Part shown: positions 16,215-25,142 of the stretch, one piece after another
Layout: each line of letters begins with the position of its first letter
Numbering within the stretch: position 1 is the stretch's first letter
DNA from: Parvularcula sp964556115
GTDB taxonomy: Bacteria > Pseudomonadota > Alphaproteobacteria > Caulobacterales > Parvularculaceae
Direction: 5' to 3'
Length of the DNA: 64,000 bases
Assembly (NCBI GenBank): GCA_964556115.1
Contig: CAZKVC010000002.1
Location: 62,001-126,000 of the forward strand
The notes under the pieces: generated by a model
The model's input: only the letters and a program-made list of their open reading frames with translations
Told to the model about the DNA's origin: nothing
Database searches by the model: none
Program-made: the position numbers and the translations under genes

Positions 16215-17158
16215 GCTGGCGCCGCTGCTGTCACGACGCGCTGCAGCACGCGGCCATAGGACGGCTCGACGGCCGTGCCCTGAAGCGCGCCTTTCTCTTC
16301 CAGCATCCGGTGTGCCTTGGGCAGGCGGAAGCAGGGCACATACATCATGGCATGATGCTCGGCGTGGTAATTCACCCAGTAAGGCGCGAGGGCTGCCCGC
16401 TCGATCAGGTTGGCGCCGGTGGTGCGCGCCTGGCTGAACGGATTGGCATGATCGCTGTCGACGCAGGCATGCTCTGCGATGTTGCGGATACGGGTGGCGA
16501 GCGGGTTCCAGGTCGCCAGCGGCAGCAGCCAACATGTCAGGTAGAGAAGCGCGTGCCCTGACAGCGCCAGAACGGCGAGCATGAAGATGTTGGTCAGAAG
16601 GAAGCGCCGAAGGCCGGAGCGGCTGGCCACCACCTTGGCGCCGGGAACATCGGCAAGCCGCGTATCCATCGCCGCCTTGAAGGCGAAGGCGCGCTGTTTG
16701 AGGAAAGTCTGCCCGGTCAGGTCGCGAAAGATCTTGCGTCGCAAGGAGGCCTTCGAGACCGGGAAGGGGGCTGAAAGGGGAAGGTCGGGATCCTTGTCGG
16801 TCTGAACATGGCGGTGGTGGCTGAGGTGATAGGGGCGATATTCGTTCAGATCCGCCCCCACCGGCGCCGCCGTGAGCCATTGCCCGAGGAACTGGTTCAA
16901 TCGGGAATCACGAGACAGAAGCCCGTGCGCTGCTTCATGCATCAGGATCGCGAGCCCCAGTTGCCGCGTGCCGATGACGATCACGGCCGGGATGAGAACC
17001 AGAATGTGATGCCCGCTCAGGCTGACGGCCGCCATGGCGAGCCCGATCACCAGCCAGGCGTGAAGCACGAGGGCCGTACCCTGCCAGGTCACTGGCCTTG
17101 TCAGGTGTTCCCATTCGGCAGGTGTGAAAAGGTCGCGGGGCCGTGTCCTGGTCGTCAT
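16211..17158 (-). CDS. Fatty acid desaturase-family membrane protein
   Basis: Integral membrane di-iron enzyme of 315 residues. The three His boxes are present: HEAAHG (74-79), HLSHHRH (111-117) and HAEHH (265-269). Hydrophobic helices lie at about 30-70 and 190-225. The HEAAHG plus NYHAEHH pattern is seen in acyl-lipid and other hydrocarbon desaturases/hydroxylases; the substrate is not evident. ATG 17158 follows AGGAAAGCC. The stop codon shares CTAG with the stop of the VOC gene. Confidence 0.85.
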   Translation of the reverse strand: MTTRTRPRDLFTPAEWEHLTRPVTWQGTALVLHAWLVIGLAMAAVSLSGHHILVLIPAVIVIGTRQLGLAILMHEAAHGLLSRDSRLNQFLGQWLTAAPVGADLNEYRPYHLSHHRHVQTDKDPDLPLSAPFPVSKASLRRKIFRDLTGQTFLKQRAFAFKAAMDTRLADVPGAKVVASRSGLRRFLLTNIFMLAVLALSGHALLYLTCWLLPLATWNPLATRIRNIAEHACVDSDHANPFSQARTTGANLIERAALAPYWVNYHAEHHAMMYVPCFRLPKAHRMLEEKGALQGTAVEPSYGRVLQRVVTAAAPA

Positions 17159-17226
17159 GGCTTTCCTATAGCATATCCAGCGCCTTCGTTCTTGCACCAA
17201 TCGGCGGCATCGCTAGAAGGCGCGTT

Positions 17227-17622
17227 ATGGCCGAATCCAGCTTCCTCCTCGATTACCTTCCGATCCTCATCTTCCTGGGGCTCGCCATCGTTCTAGGCGC
17301 GGTGTTCCTCGCGATCCCGCTCGCCTTTGCGCCGTCCAATCCGGACCTGCAGAAGAACTCGACCTATGAGTGCGGGTTCGAGCCCTTCGAGGATGCGCGG
17401 ATGAAGTTCGACGTGCAGTTCTACATCGTCGCGATCCTGTTCATCATCGTCGATCTCGACGTGGCGTTCCTGTTCCCCTGGGCCGTGACCCTGTTCAATC
17501 CCGAGCTCGGCCTCGACCGGGATTTCCAGATCTTCGCCTTCTGGTCGATGTTCATCTTCCTGGCGGTGTTCTTCATCGGCTTTCTGTACGAGTGGAAGAA
17601 GGGTGCGCTGGAGTGGCGGTAA
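17227..17622 (+). CDS. nuoA: NADH-quinone oxidoreductase subunit A
   Basis: Membrane-arm subunit of respiratory complex I. Its 131 residues form three membrane helices (LPILIFLGLAIVLGAVFLAI; FYIVAILFIIVDLDVAFLF; FWSMFIFLAVFFIGFLYEW) with the conserved loop KNSTYECGFEPF. ATG 17227 follows AGAAGGCG; upstream in-frame codons are not conserved. First of four nuo genes on this strand. Confidence 0.96.
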   Translation: MAESSFLLDYLPILIFLGLAIVLGAVFLAIPLAFAPSNPDLQKNSTYECGFEPFEDARMKFDVQFYIVAILFIIVDLDVAFLFPWAVTLFNPELGLDRDFQIFAFWSMFIFLAVFFIGFLYEWKKGALEWR

Positions 17623-17679
17623 GCCGCATCAAAGCCTGCTTTCCGCTCCCCACATGGCCTTCGAACAACGAGGTTCCTC

Positions 17680-18354
17680 ATGGCTGACGACATCAAAGTG
17701 AAGGTCAAGACCGCGCCTGATGCCACGCGCGTCGAGACCATCACCCCGCCGACCAACAACCCCCTGGCCGCGATGCCCGAAGCCACCGCGCTCCGGCCGT
17801 CCGACCTGCCTTACGGCACCGCTGGCCGGGCCGATGTGGTGGGCTACAACCCCAAGGCGGAAGATCCCTTTTTCCGTCAGGTCAATGCAGAGCTTGCGGA
17901 CAAGGGCTATTTCACCGCCCCCGCCGATGCCGTCATCAACTGGGCCCGCACGGGCTCCCTGATGTGGATGACCTTCGGTCTCGCCTGCTGTGCGGTCGAG
18001 ATGATGCAGGCTTCGATGCCCCGCTACGACATGGAGCGGTTCGGCATGGCGCCCCGCGCCTCACCGCGCCAGTCCGACCTGATGATCGTTGCGGGAACGC
18101 TCACCAACAAGATGGCTCCGGCCCTGCGCAAGGTCTACGACCAGATGCCCGAGCCGCGCTACGTCCTCTCCATGGGTTCCTGCGCGAATGGCGGCGGGTA
18201 CTACCACTACAGCTATTCCGTCGTGCGCGGCTGTGACCGTATCGTGCCCGTGGATGTCTACGTGCCGGGCTGCCCACCCTGCGCGGAAGCCCTGGTCTAT
18301 GGCCTCCTCCAGCTCCAGAAGAAGATCCGTCGAGAGGGGACCATCGAGCGCTAA
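17680..18354 (+). CDS. nuoB: NADH-quinone oxidoreductase subunit B
   Basis: Carries cluster N2, the last Fe-S centre before quinone in complex I. Cluster ligands are visible as the adjacent Cys pair in LACCAVEM, the Cys of MGSCANGGG and the Cys of VPGCPPCAE. An N-terminal extension of about 60 residues (acidic and Pro/Thr-rich) precedes the conserved core. After nuoB the strand switches: a minus-strand amidohydrolase gene stands where nuoC would normally follow. Confidence 0.96.
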   Translation: MADDIKVKVKTAPDATRVETITPPTNNPLAAMPEATALRPSDLPYGTAGRADVVGYNPKAEDPFFRQVNAELADKGYFTAPADAVINWARTGSLMWMTFGLACCAVEMMQASMPRYDMERFGMAPRASPRQSDLMIVAGTLTNKMAPALRKVYDQMPEPRYVLSMGSCANGGGYYHYSYSVVRGCDRIVPVDVYVPGCPPCAEALVYGLLQLQKKIRREGTIER

Positions 18355-18371
18355 GCACCGAGGCGCGCCGC

Positions 18372-18420
18372 CAGCCCCATGAGAGGGAAGGGGGGCCGAC
18401 GGCGCAAGGGCATGGGGCTG
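18372..18420. terminator. Long-loop inverted repeat between nuoB and the convergent gene
   Basis: Perfect 10-bp arms CAGCCCCATG (18372-18381) and CATGGGGCTG (18411-18420) around a 29-base G-rich loop. It sits between two convergent stops, as expected for a terminator, but has no T run. Confidence 0.4.
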
Positions 18421-18430
18421 ACCAGAAGGG

Positions 18431-19921
18431 TCATCCCGCATCACCCTTATGGATGAAGCCGTAATAGGCGTTCGAACGGCTGTCGGTTGGCGCTTCTCCC
18501 CTGATCCGGGCCAGACGGTCCGCGCGTTTCGAGGCGGGCAGGAGCTGTTCGCCGCTCAGCCCGTAAAGCTTTGCCGAGTTGCCGCCGAGGATCCTGCTTT
18601 TGAGTGTGCCGTCGGCTGCGCCGAGGGCAGGCCAGCCGAACTTCTCCTGCAGCTCCTCAGGCAGCTCGATCCGCCTGAAGGCCTCGATCTGCCACTGCGG
18701 GGAGCCGTACCAGACCGCATCGGTGCCCCAGAGAACCCGCTCTTCGCCAAGGCCATGGACCAGGCTTGCCATCAAGCCGGCCGCGAGCCGCGGATAGGTG
18801 ATCGCTGCGGAGCCGAAGCTGGTCCCGACATCGGCATAGACATTGTCGACGCCCCACTCCTCCCGGATGCGGGCGAGGTCGGAGACCCAGTCGATCTCGC
18901 CGGTCTCCTCGAACCGGGCGAGGGTTGCGTCATCGAACATGATCGCAGGCTTCAGGGCCGCGTGGTAGATGACGAAGTTGAGGCCCGGCCAGTCCTTCGC
19001 TGCCTTGCCGACATCGTCGACCATGGCATGCCGCCAGGTCCCCGGCAGGCGCTGCTCGTAGCTCTGCGGCAAGAGGCCCTTGTGGACACAGACCGTGTTG
19101 ATGCCTGCTTTCTGAAAGCGCTCGTAGGCCGGGTAGACGAGGTCCTCGTCATCCATCCGCCATGCATATCCCGACGGGCCGAGGGGGTCGCCGATGGTGT
19201 AGCCCTTCCAGCTCACCGGCTTGTAAAGCTCGATCGTCTCGTCGATCGCCTCTAGCCAGCCTTCCTTCCCCGGCTCGAAGATGCCGTGGCCGTAGAGCCG
19301 TCTGCTGCCGGCGAGATCGTTGAAACGGCTGACACTTTCGGCAATCTGCCCATTGGTCAGGAAGACCTGCTCGGGATGGTCGGAGGTTGCGGAACTGACG
19401 ATCCCCACGGCGGTATCGCTGTCGAAATAGACCTCCTTGACGAAGTTCTCGAATTTCAGGTCCTCGAGGGTCGGGCGCCTGTCGGGCAGCCCCTCGGCGC
19501 CGATCTGCTTCGCCGCGAAGCGCAGGCCGACGATCTGGGGGACCGCATAGGAATCGTGGACGAAGTGAAGGTGGCCGTCGAAGACGAACTGGTCCTGCAC
19601 CCGGCGGCGCCATTCGGCATGGGCACCCGGGTCCACCGCTTCGGCGCGGGCGACATCGAAGACCGTGCCATAGACGGCGTTGAGCCCGAGAAAGGCCGCG
19701 GACATGCCAAGGCCGGAATGAAGAAAGCCCCGCCGGTCCATTCCGGCTTCCCGCGATAGCTCATCGGCGTCGGTGGACAGCCTGCCTTCAAGCCGCCGCT
19801 GGGCATCGGTCATGGGGGGCGGGGTGTATTCGCCATTGCCGATCACCCTGGTGGGGATCGGAAAACCCGCCCGGTTGCGGCGGATGAGTTCTGCCTGATC
19901 GTCATCGGTCAGCCAAACCAT
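18431..19921 (-). CDS. Amidohydrolase-2 family (TIM-barrel) protein with internal Tat-like signal
   Basis: A 496-residue metal-dependent hydrolase/decarboxylase-type TIM barrel. Visible are FDGHLHFVHD (HxH metal site, about 115-122), YHAALKP (His) and LWGTDAVWYGSPQWQ (Asp ligand). Residues 61-85 contain a twin-Arg signal-like stretch (MDRRGFLHSGLGMSAAFLG), preceded by an unusual 60-residue N-terminus with WLTDDDQAELIRRNRAGFPIPTR. If a TAT signal works there, the true start may be nearer residue 60. ATG 19921 follows AGAGAGGTGCC, which favours the long form. The gene is antisense to the nuo genes and splits nuoB from nuoC. Confidence 0.8.
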   Translation of the reverse strand: MVWLTDDDQAELIRRNRAGFPIPTRVIGNGEYTPPPMTDAQRRLEGRLSTDADELSREAGMDRRGFLHSGLGMSAAFLGLNAVYGTVFDVARAEAVDPGAHAEWRRRVQDQFVFDGHLHFVHDSYAVPQIVGLRFAAKQIGAEGLPDRRPTLEDLKFENFVKEVYFDSDTAVGIVSSATSDHPEQVFLTNGQIAESVSRFNDLAGSRRLYGHGIFEPGKEGWLEAIDETIELYKPVSWKGYTIGDPLGPSGYAWRMDDEDLVYPAYERFQKAGINTVCVHKGLLPQSYEQRLPGTWRHAMVDDVGKAAKDWPGLNFVIYHAALKPAIMFDDATLARFEETGEIDWVSDLARIREEWGVDNVYADVGTSFGSAAITYPRLAAGLMASLVHGLGEERVLWGTDAVWYGSPQWQIEAFRRIELPEELQEKFGWPALGAADGTLKSRILGGNSAKLYGLSGEQLLPASKRADRLARIRGEAPTDSRSNAYYGFIHKGDAG

Positions 19922-20106
19922 AAGGCACCTCTCTTGAATTGCCGTTTTTCAATAAGACCAAAGGTGGTGTTTGAAAAGGCCGGGAGCAGCAGAAAACCCG
20001 GCTACGCTCAGCAGGGCTCGATGCGGCGTGTGATCGGATTGACAGGCCGCGCAGTGCCCGGTTGAAGAGCTCGACGATCTTCGCAACCCGGCAGGAAACG
20101 CCTTCC

Positions 20107-20736
20107 ATGCAGAGCACCGCCTCCCTTCTCGAGGAACTGACCGAGCTTCAGGACCACATCGCCGCCCAGCTCGGCGACAAGCTCGCATCCGCACAGGTGG
20201 TCTATAATGAGTTGACGATCACTGTGCCCTGCAACCAGATCGTGGCGACGCTCAAGTTCCTGCGCGACGATCCGATGTGCCGCTTCACCCAGCTCATGGA
20301 TATCGGTGGTGTCGACTATCCGGAACGTCGCAAGCGTTTCGACGTGGTCTACCACCTTCTCAGCATGGAGAACAATCTGCGGGTGCGGGTGAAGGTCGCC
20401 GTGGCCGAGGGCGACACCGCGCCGACGGTGACCGGCGTCTTCCCGAACGCCGACTGGTACGAACGCGAAGCCTTCGACATGTTCGGCATTGTCTTCGAAG
20501 ACCACCCCGACATGCGCCGCATCCTCACCGATTACGGCTTCGAGGGTTTCCCCCTCCGCAAGGACTTCCCCCTGACCGGCTACACCGAGGTCCGCTGGGA
20601 CGACGAGCAGCAGCGCGTCGTCTATGAACCGGTCCAGCTCACCCAGGAATATCGCAATTTCGACTATCTCTCCCCATGGGAAGGCAGCGAATACGTCCTG
20701 CCGGGCGACGAGAAGGCAGACGACAAGCCGAGCTGA
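20107..20736 (+). CDS. nuoC: NADH-quinone oxidoreductase subunit C
   Basis: Peripheral-arm subunit of complex I (30-kDa homologue) of 209 residues. The signature NADWYEREAFDMFGIVFEDHPDMRRILTDYGFEGFPLRKDFPLTGY is intact at about 115-160. ATG 20107 follows AGGAAACG; the in-frame ATG at 20062 is less likely. A terminator and a convergent gene follow, so nuoC is not joined to nuoD by the usual short spacer. Confidence 0.95.
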   Translation: MQSTASLLEELTELQDHIAAQLGDKLASAQVVYNELTITVPCNQIVATLKFLRDDPMCRFTQLMDIGGVDYPERRKRFDVVYHLLSMENNLRVRVKVAVAEGDTAPTVTGVFPNADWYEREAFDMFGIVFEDHPDMRRILTDYGFEGFPLRKDFPLTGYTEVRWDDEQQRVVYEPVQLTQEYRNFDYLSPWEGSEYVLPGDEKADDKPS

Positions 20737-20845
20737 GACTCGCTCGCTTAGTCGCCGCAATTCTGCGTTGTCTCTCCGCTTGCCTTGATTCCATCTTCTG
20801 CGGTCGGGGCGAGGAGACAGAGTTGCATTGCCAGCAAGCGAGAAA

Positions 20846-20877
20846 AAGCCCTGCGCAGCTTGGGTGCGGCAGGGCTT
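20846..20877. terminator. Terminator after nuoC
   Basis: Stem AAGCCCTGC / GCAGGGCTT (9 bp) with a 14-base loop, A-rich before and CTTTC after. It can also serve the convergent small membrane-protein gene, whose stop is at 20920. Confidence 0.65.
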
Positions 20878-20919
20878 CTTTCATTTGGCTATCTTCGGCC
20901 CGCAACTGCGAGCTACCGG

Positions 20920-21378
20920 TCAGGCCCGGTGGGTTGCCTTGTGGTCATGGCGATGACGGCGGAGGTCGATCTGTTTGACGACCACACCGACGATCAGGCC
21001 GATGATCGCATAAGCAATCGTCTCACCGAGGGTCAGCGATTCGAAGGCTGAGAACGAGGGGCCGGCGAGCCAGTCGATAAGGGCCAGCGCGAGGAAGGTC
21101 GCGATCCCGACGAAGAGGCCCTTTTTGGCCGCCGAACTCCGCTCGTTGCCTGTCGCAGCAGCGGTCGTGCGGTGCGTTCCGTGGGTCCTGTGCGTCGTAT
21201 CGTGATCGGTCGTTGCATGTCTGCTGGCCGTTCTGCCGGACGTATGATTCGGATCGGTGAAGTCACCGGTCCGTTCGGCGGTTCGTCCAGTGTGGACCGT
21301 ACCTTCACGCTGGGCTTCGTAATCCGTCGTTCCCGCAGGAGCGGTCGGCCGGTCGTTCTGGTTCCTTGGGGTAGCCAT
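20920..21378 (-). CDS. Hypothetical membrane protein with Thr/His-rich N-terminus
   Basis: A 152-residue protein; I recognise no family. The first half (about 1-85) is low-complexity and hydrophilic, rich in Thr, His and Arg (HRTHGTHRTTAAATG). The second half has two hydrophobic helices (GLFVGIATFLALALIDWLAG; ETIAYAIIGLIVGVVVKQI) and a His/Arg-rich tail (RRHRHDHK). AGGAGGAATT precedes ATG 21378, one of the strongest ribosome sites in the window, which supports a real gene. It separates nuoC from nuoD. Confidence 0.75.
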   Translation of the reverse strand: MATPRNQNDRPTAPAGTTDYEAQREGTVHTGRTAERTGDFTDPNHTSGRTASRHATTDHDTTHRTHGTHRTTAAATGNERSSAAKKGLFVGIATFLALALIDWLAGPSFSAFESLTLGETIAYAIIGLIVGVVVKQIDLRRHRHDHKATHRA

Positions 21379-21586
21379 AATTCCTCCTTTTGGACGTCTC
21401 GTGTGGTGAACAGGCCGAGATCGGTGTTTGTTTCGACTTGAGTATCTTCAAACGTGTGAGACCGAACTGGCTTCACGCCGGCAGCCCAGTGAGGACAGGC
21501 GGTTCAGCCCGGCGAAAAGACGCAGAGGTCTTGCGTCGACCATCACCACGAGTCAGATGCACCCTCACGAAGAGGACAGTGACGCC

Positions 21587-22807
21587 ATGGCCGACGGATC
21601 GCGCACCATCACCATCGAAGACAGCCCATCGGATGATGCGGCAGACCGCCCGTTCACCATCAATTTCGGGCCGCAGCACCCGGCGGCGCACGGGGTCCTG
21701 CGCCTCGTCCTTGAACTCGATGGCGAGGTCGTGGAGCGCGTCGATCCGCATATCGGGCTCCTCCACCGCGGGACCGAGAAGCTTCTCGAGCACAAGCCCT
21801 ATCTTCAGGGCATCGGCTATTTCGACCGCCTCGACTATGTCGCTCCGATGAACCAGGAGCACGCCTTCGTCATGGCGGCCGAAAAGCTTCTTGGCCTTGA
21901 AGTTCCGCGGCGCGGCTCGATCATCCGGGTGATCTATTGCGAGATCGGCCGGATTCTCAGCCACATCCTGAACGTCACCACCCAGGCGATGGATGTGGGT
22001 GCGCTGACACCGCCGCTCTGGGGTTTCGAAGAGCGTGAGAAGCTGATGAACTTCTATGAGCGGGCCTCGGGCGCACGCATGCATGCGCATTATTTCCGGG
22101 TCGGCGGGGTGCACCGCGACCTGCCGCCGGACCTGATCGACGACATCTACGCCTGGACCGAGGGCTGGCGGAAGGTTTCCGACGAGATCGAAGGTCTGAT
22201 CACGGACAACCGCATCTTCAAGCAGCGCAACGTCGATATTGGCGTCGTCAGCAAGCAGGAGGCACTCGACTGGGGCTTCACCGGCGTGATGCTGCGCGGC
22301 TCGGGCGTGCCTTGGGACCTGCGCAAGGCCCAGCCCTACGAAATCTATGACGAGCTCGATTTCGATGTGGTGATCGGCAAGAACGGCGATTGCTACGACC
22401 GCTATGTCGTGCGCATCGAAGAGATGTTCCAGTCGGTCAAGATCATCCGCCAGTGTATCGAAATGCTGGAACCCGGCCCCGTTCAGTCCACGGACGGCAA
22501 GGTGGCGCCGCCCCGCCGGGCCGAGATGAAGCAGTCGATGGAAGCGCTCATCCACCACTTCAAGCTGTACACGGAAGGGGTGAAGGTCCCGGCCGGCGAG
22601 GTCTATACTGCCGTTGAAGCGCCGAAGGGCGAGTTCGGCGTCTACCTCGTGTCGGATGGGTCGAACCGGCCCTATCGCTGCAAGATCCGCGCGCCGGGCT
22701 ATGCGCACCTGCAGGCCATGGACTGGATGAACCGCGGTCACATGCTGGCGGACGTTTCGGCGATCATTGGTACACTGGATGTCGTCTTCGGCGAGATCGA
22801 CCGCTGA
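21587..22807 (+). CDS. nuoD: NADH-quinone oxidoreductase subunit D
   Basis: 49-kDa subunit that forms the quinone site of complex I with NuoB. Its 406 residues carry the conserved stretches FTINFGPQHPAAHGVLRL, HIGLLHRGTEKL, DRLDYVAPM and, at the C-terminus, SAIIGTLDVVFGEIDR. ATG 21587 follows AAGAGGACAGTGACGCC; ATG 21557 in frame is possible and would add 10 residues. nuoE and later subunits do not follow here. Confidence 0.95.
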   Translation: MADGSRTITIEDSPSDDAADRPFTINFGPQHPAAHGVLRLVLELDGEVVERVDPHIGLLHRGTEKLLEHKPYLQGIGYFDRLDYVAPMNQEHAFVMAAEKLLGLEVPRRGSIIRVIYCEIGRILSHILNVTTQAMDVGALTPPLWGFEEREKLMNFYERASGARMHAHYFRVGGVHRDLPPDLIDDIYAWTEGWRKVSDEIEGLITDNRIFKQRNVDIGVVSKQEALDWGFTGVMLRGSGVPWDLRKAQPYEIYDELDFDVVIGKNGDCYDRYVVRIEEMFQSVKIIRQCIEMLEPGPVQSTDGKVAPPRRAEMKQSMEALIHHFKLYTEGVKVPAGEVYTAVEAPKGEFGVYLVSDGSNRPYRCKIRAPGYAHLQAMDWMNRGHMLADVSAIIGTLDVVFGEIDR

Positions 22808-22810
22808 TCG

Positions 22811-23146
22811 TCAGAGGGCGATAAAGAGGACCGCGATATAGGTCGCGGCGACGGCGATCAGCGGCACGAAGAAGTGCCGCCCGAACCCGTCCTCGCGGAA
22901 AATGAAGACATTCATCACCATGCCGACGATCCATCCGAAGATCGCGCCTGATGCGAGGATGACGAGATTGGGTTCGGCCCAAACCCAGTCGAACCCGCTG
23001 AAATTCTGATCGGCACGGCGCGCGAGGAACGCGACGACGAGAAGCCCGGCGATCTTGAGGGCGCTGCCCAGGAGCTTCCTGAGGACGAAGGTCCCGGCGA
23101 TCACCACCGCAGCGGCGATCAGAATGACCATCAGCTGATTGTCCAT
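22811..23146 (-). CDS. Small polytopic membrane protein, unknown
   Basis: A 111-residue hydrophobic protein with three to four predicted helices (MVILIAAAVVIAGTFVLRKL; ALKIAGLLVVAFLA; LVILASGAIFGWIVGMVMNV; PLIAVAATYIAVLFIAL). I do not recognise a family. ATG 23146 follows GGAGGACGC. The same frame stays open far upstream only because it is antisense to the photolyase gene; the conserved-looking, helix-forming part is this short 3' segment. The stop lies 3 bases from the nuoD stop on the other strand. Confidence 0.7.
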   Translation of the reverse strand: MDNQLMVILIAAAVVIAGTFVLRKLLGSALKIAGLLVVAFLARRADQNFSGFDWVWAEPNLVILASGAIFGWIVGMVMNVFIFREDGFGRHFFVPLIAVAATYIAVLFIAL

Positions 23147-23239
23147 GCGTCCTCCGGCAAGTTCCCCTTGGATGCCTACCATGCTCCGAGGCGCTTCGTC
23201 GCCCTCGGCGAAAAGAGAATCTGCGCCAAATAAGGCAGC

Positions 23240-24769
23240 ATGCCTGCTCTTCGTCTCGTCCTCGCCGACCAGTTGACCCAAGGGGTCGCCGCCCTGCGCG
23301 GCGCGGACCCGTCTTCCGATGTCATCCTGCTGGCCGAGGTGATGGAGGAAGCCACCTATGTGCGTCACCACCAGCAGAAGATCGTCTTCCTGTTCTCGGC
23401 CATGCGCCACTTCGCCGACGAGTTGGCGGGGAAGGGGTTCACCGTCCGCTATGTGAAGCTCGACGATCCTGCGAACACGGGTTCGCTCTTCGGCGAAGTG
23501 CAGCGTGCCTTTGCCGAGGAGGACATCGAGGAGCTGATCGTCACGGCCTGCGGCGAATACCGCCTGGCCGGGGAGATGGAGGGATGGAGCCGCAGGCTGA
23601 ACCGTCCGGTGACCATCCGCGAGGACGACAGGTTCATCGCCTCGCTTCCTGAATTCAGGGCCTGGGCCGAAGGCAGACGGCAATTGCGGATGGAATATTT
23701 CTACCGCGAGATGCGCAAGAAAACCGGCCTTCTGATGAAGGACGGCGAGCCGGTTGGCGGGCAGTGGAATTTCGATCAGGAGAACCGCAAGAAACTGCCC
23801 AAGGGCTACACACCTCCCGCCGCGCCTCCGGTTGCCGAGACCGCCATCATAAAGGACGTGAAGGCGCTGGTCGCCGAGCGCTTCGGCGATCATTTCGGCA
23901 CGCTCGACCGCTATCTTTACGGGGTGACGCGTGAGGCGGCACTCGAACGGCTCGATCTCTTCATCGCTGACAGCCTGCCGAACTTTGGCGATTATCAGGA
24001 CGCGATGGCCACCGGCGAGGATTTCCTCAATCACTCCCTCGTCAGCGCCTACCTCAATGCGGGACTCCTCACGCCGCTGGAAATCTGCCAGGCGGCCGAA
24101 GAGGCGTATGAGGAGGGGAGGGTGCCGCTCAACGCGGCCGAAGGGTTCATCAGGCAGATCATCGGCTGGCGTGAGTTCATCCGCGGGGTCTACTGGCTGA
24201 AGATGCCCGAATACCGCGAGCGCAATCATTTCGGTGCGGAGCGTCCGTTGCCTGACTTCTACTGGACGGGGGAGACGGACATGCATTGCGTGGCCGAGGC
24301 GGTGCGCAACACCCGCGACAATGCCTATGCCCACCACATCCAGCGGCTGATGATCACCGGCAACCTGGCGCTGCTGATGGGGGTGGCGCCGGACGAGATC
24401 AACGAGTGGTACCTGATCGTCTATGCCGACGCTTATGAGTGGGTGCAGCTGCCCAACACCCACGGCATGGCGATCTTCGCGGATGGGGGCGTCGTCGGCT
24501 CGAAGCCCTATGCGGCGAGCGGATCCTACATCAACCGGATGTCGAACTACTGCCGAAGCTGCCGCTACAATGTACGTGAACGTACCGGCGACGATGCCTG
24601 TCCGTTCAACTATCTCTATTGGGACTTCATCATGCGGAACGAGCACAAGTTGCGCGCCAACCCGCGCATGGGGGTGATCTACCGCAGCCTCGACAAGATG
24701 GAGGCCGGGCAGAAGACATCCCTGCGCGCATCGGCGCGCGAGTTCTTCAAGAGAGTGGAGGCAACATGA
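23240..24769 (+). CDS. Fe-S (6-4) photolyase / CryB-type cryptochrome
   Basis: Flavoprotein of the FeS-BCP class that repairs (6-4) photoproducts or senses blue light. Residues 1-150 form the antenna-binding Rossmann region, followed by the helical FAD domain. Four Cys at positions 350 (DMHCVAEAV), 438, 441 (NYCRSCRY) and 454 (DDACPF) match, as I recall, the cluster ligands of Agrobacterium PhrB in spacing and number. The FAD region includes NTRDNAYAHHIQRLMITGN. The length of 509 also fits PhrB. It overlaps the next gene by ATGA. Confidence 0.93.
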   Translation: MPALRLVLADQLTQGVAALRGADPSSDVILLAEVMEEATYVRHHQQKIVFLFSAMRHFADELAGKGFTVRYVKLDDPANTGSLFGEVQRAFAEEDIEELIVTACGEYRLAGEMEGWSRRLNRPVTIREDDRFIASLPEFRAWAEGRRQLRMEYFYREMRKKTGLLMKDGEPVGGQWNFDQENRKKLPKGYTPPAAPPVAETAIIKDVKALVAERFGDHFGTLDRYLYGVTREAALERLDLFIADSLPNFGDYQDAMATGEDFLNHSLVSAYLNAGLLTPLEICQAAEEAYEEGRVPLNAAEGFIRQIIGWREFIRGVYWLKMPEYRERNHFGAERPLPDFYWTGETDMHCVAEAVRNTRDNAYAHHIQRLMITGNLALLMGVAPDEINEWYLIVYADAYEWVQLPNTHGMAIFADGGVVGSKPYAASGSYINRMSNYCRSCRYNVRERTGDDACPFNYLYWDFIMRNEHKLRANPRMGVIYRSLDKMEAGQKTSLRASAREFFKRVEAT

Positions 24770-25125
24770 AGAACGTCCTTGGCAACGAGCTTGAAGTCTG
24801 CGGCTGCGATCCGATGACGGGCTTCACGAGAAGCGGTTCGTGCGAAACCGGCCCGCGGGACCTTGGCAGCCATACTGTCTGTGCGGTGATGACTGCAGAG
24901 TTCCTCCGCTACACGGCCGAGCAGGGGAACGACCTTTCGACGCCGCGTCCGGAATACGAGTTTCCGGGGCTGAAGCCCGGCGATCACTGGTGCCTTTGCG
25001 CTGCACGGTGGGAGGAAGCCCGCCAGGCCGACCTCGCCCCGCCCGTTATCCTTTCCGCTTGCAACGAGGCGGCGCTTCGCATCGTCGATCTCGACGCCCT
25101 CCTTGCCCATCGCCACGACACCTGA
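24766..25125 (+). CDS. DUF2237 family protein
   Basis: A 119-residue protein of a conserved family with no assigned reaction. It has the hallmark stretches NVLGNELEVCGCDPMTGFTR, HTVCAVMTAEFL, GNDLSTP, FPGLKPGDHWCLCAARW and APPVIL, with several conserved Cys and His that could bind metal. The start overlaps the photolyase stop by four bases, so translation is coupled; this implies a role linked to the photolyase, its cofactor or light stress, but that is inference. Confidence 0.88.
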   Translation: MKNVLGNELEVCGCDPMTGFTRSGSCETGPRDLGSHTVCAVMTAEFLRYTAEQGNDLSTPRPEYEFPGLKPGDHWCLCAARWEEARQADLAPPVILSACNEAALRIVDLDALLAHRHDT

Positions 25126-25142
25126 GGGCGGGCGATCTGCTT

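Noticed and set aside
23147..24646. Upstream extension of the minus-strand frame that ends at 22811
   Set aside because: This part is exactly antisense to the photolyase. Only the 3' part from ATG 23146, which has its own ribosome site and forms membrane helices, is accepted.
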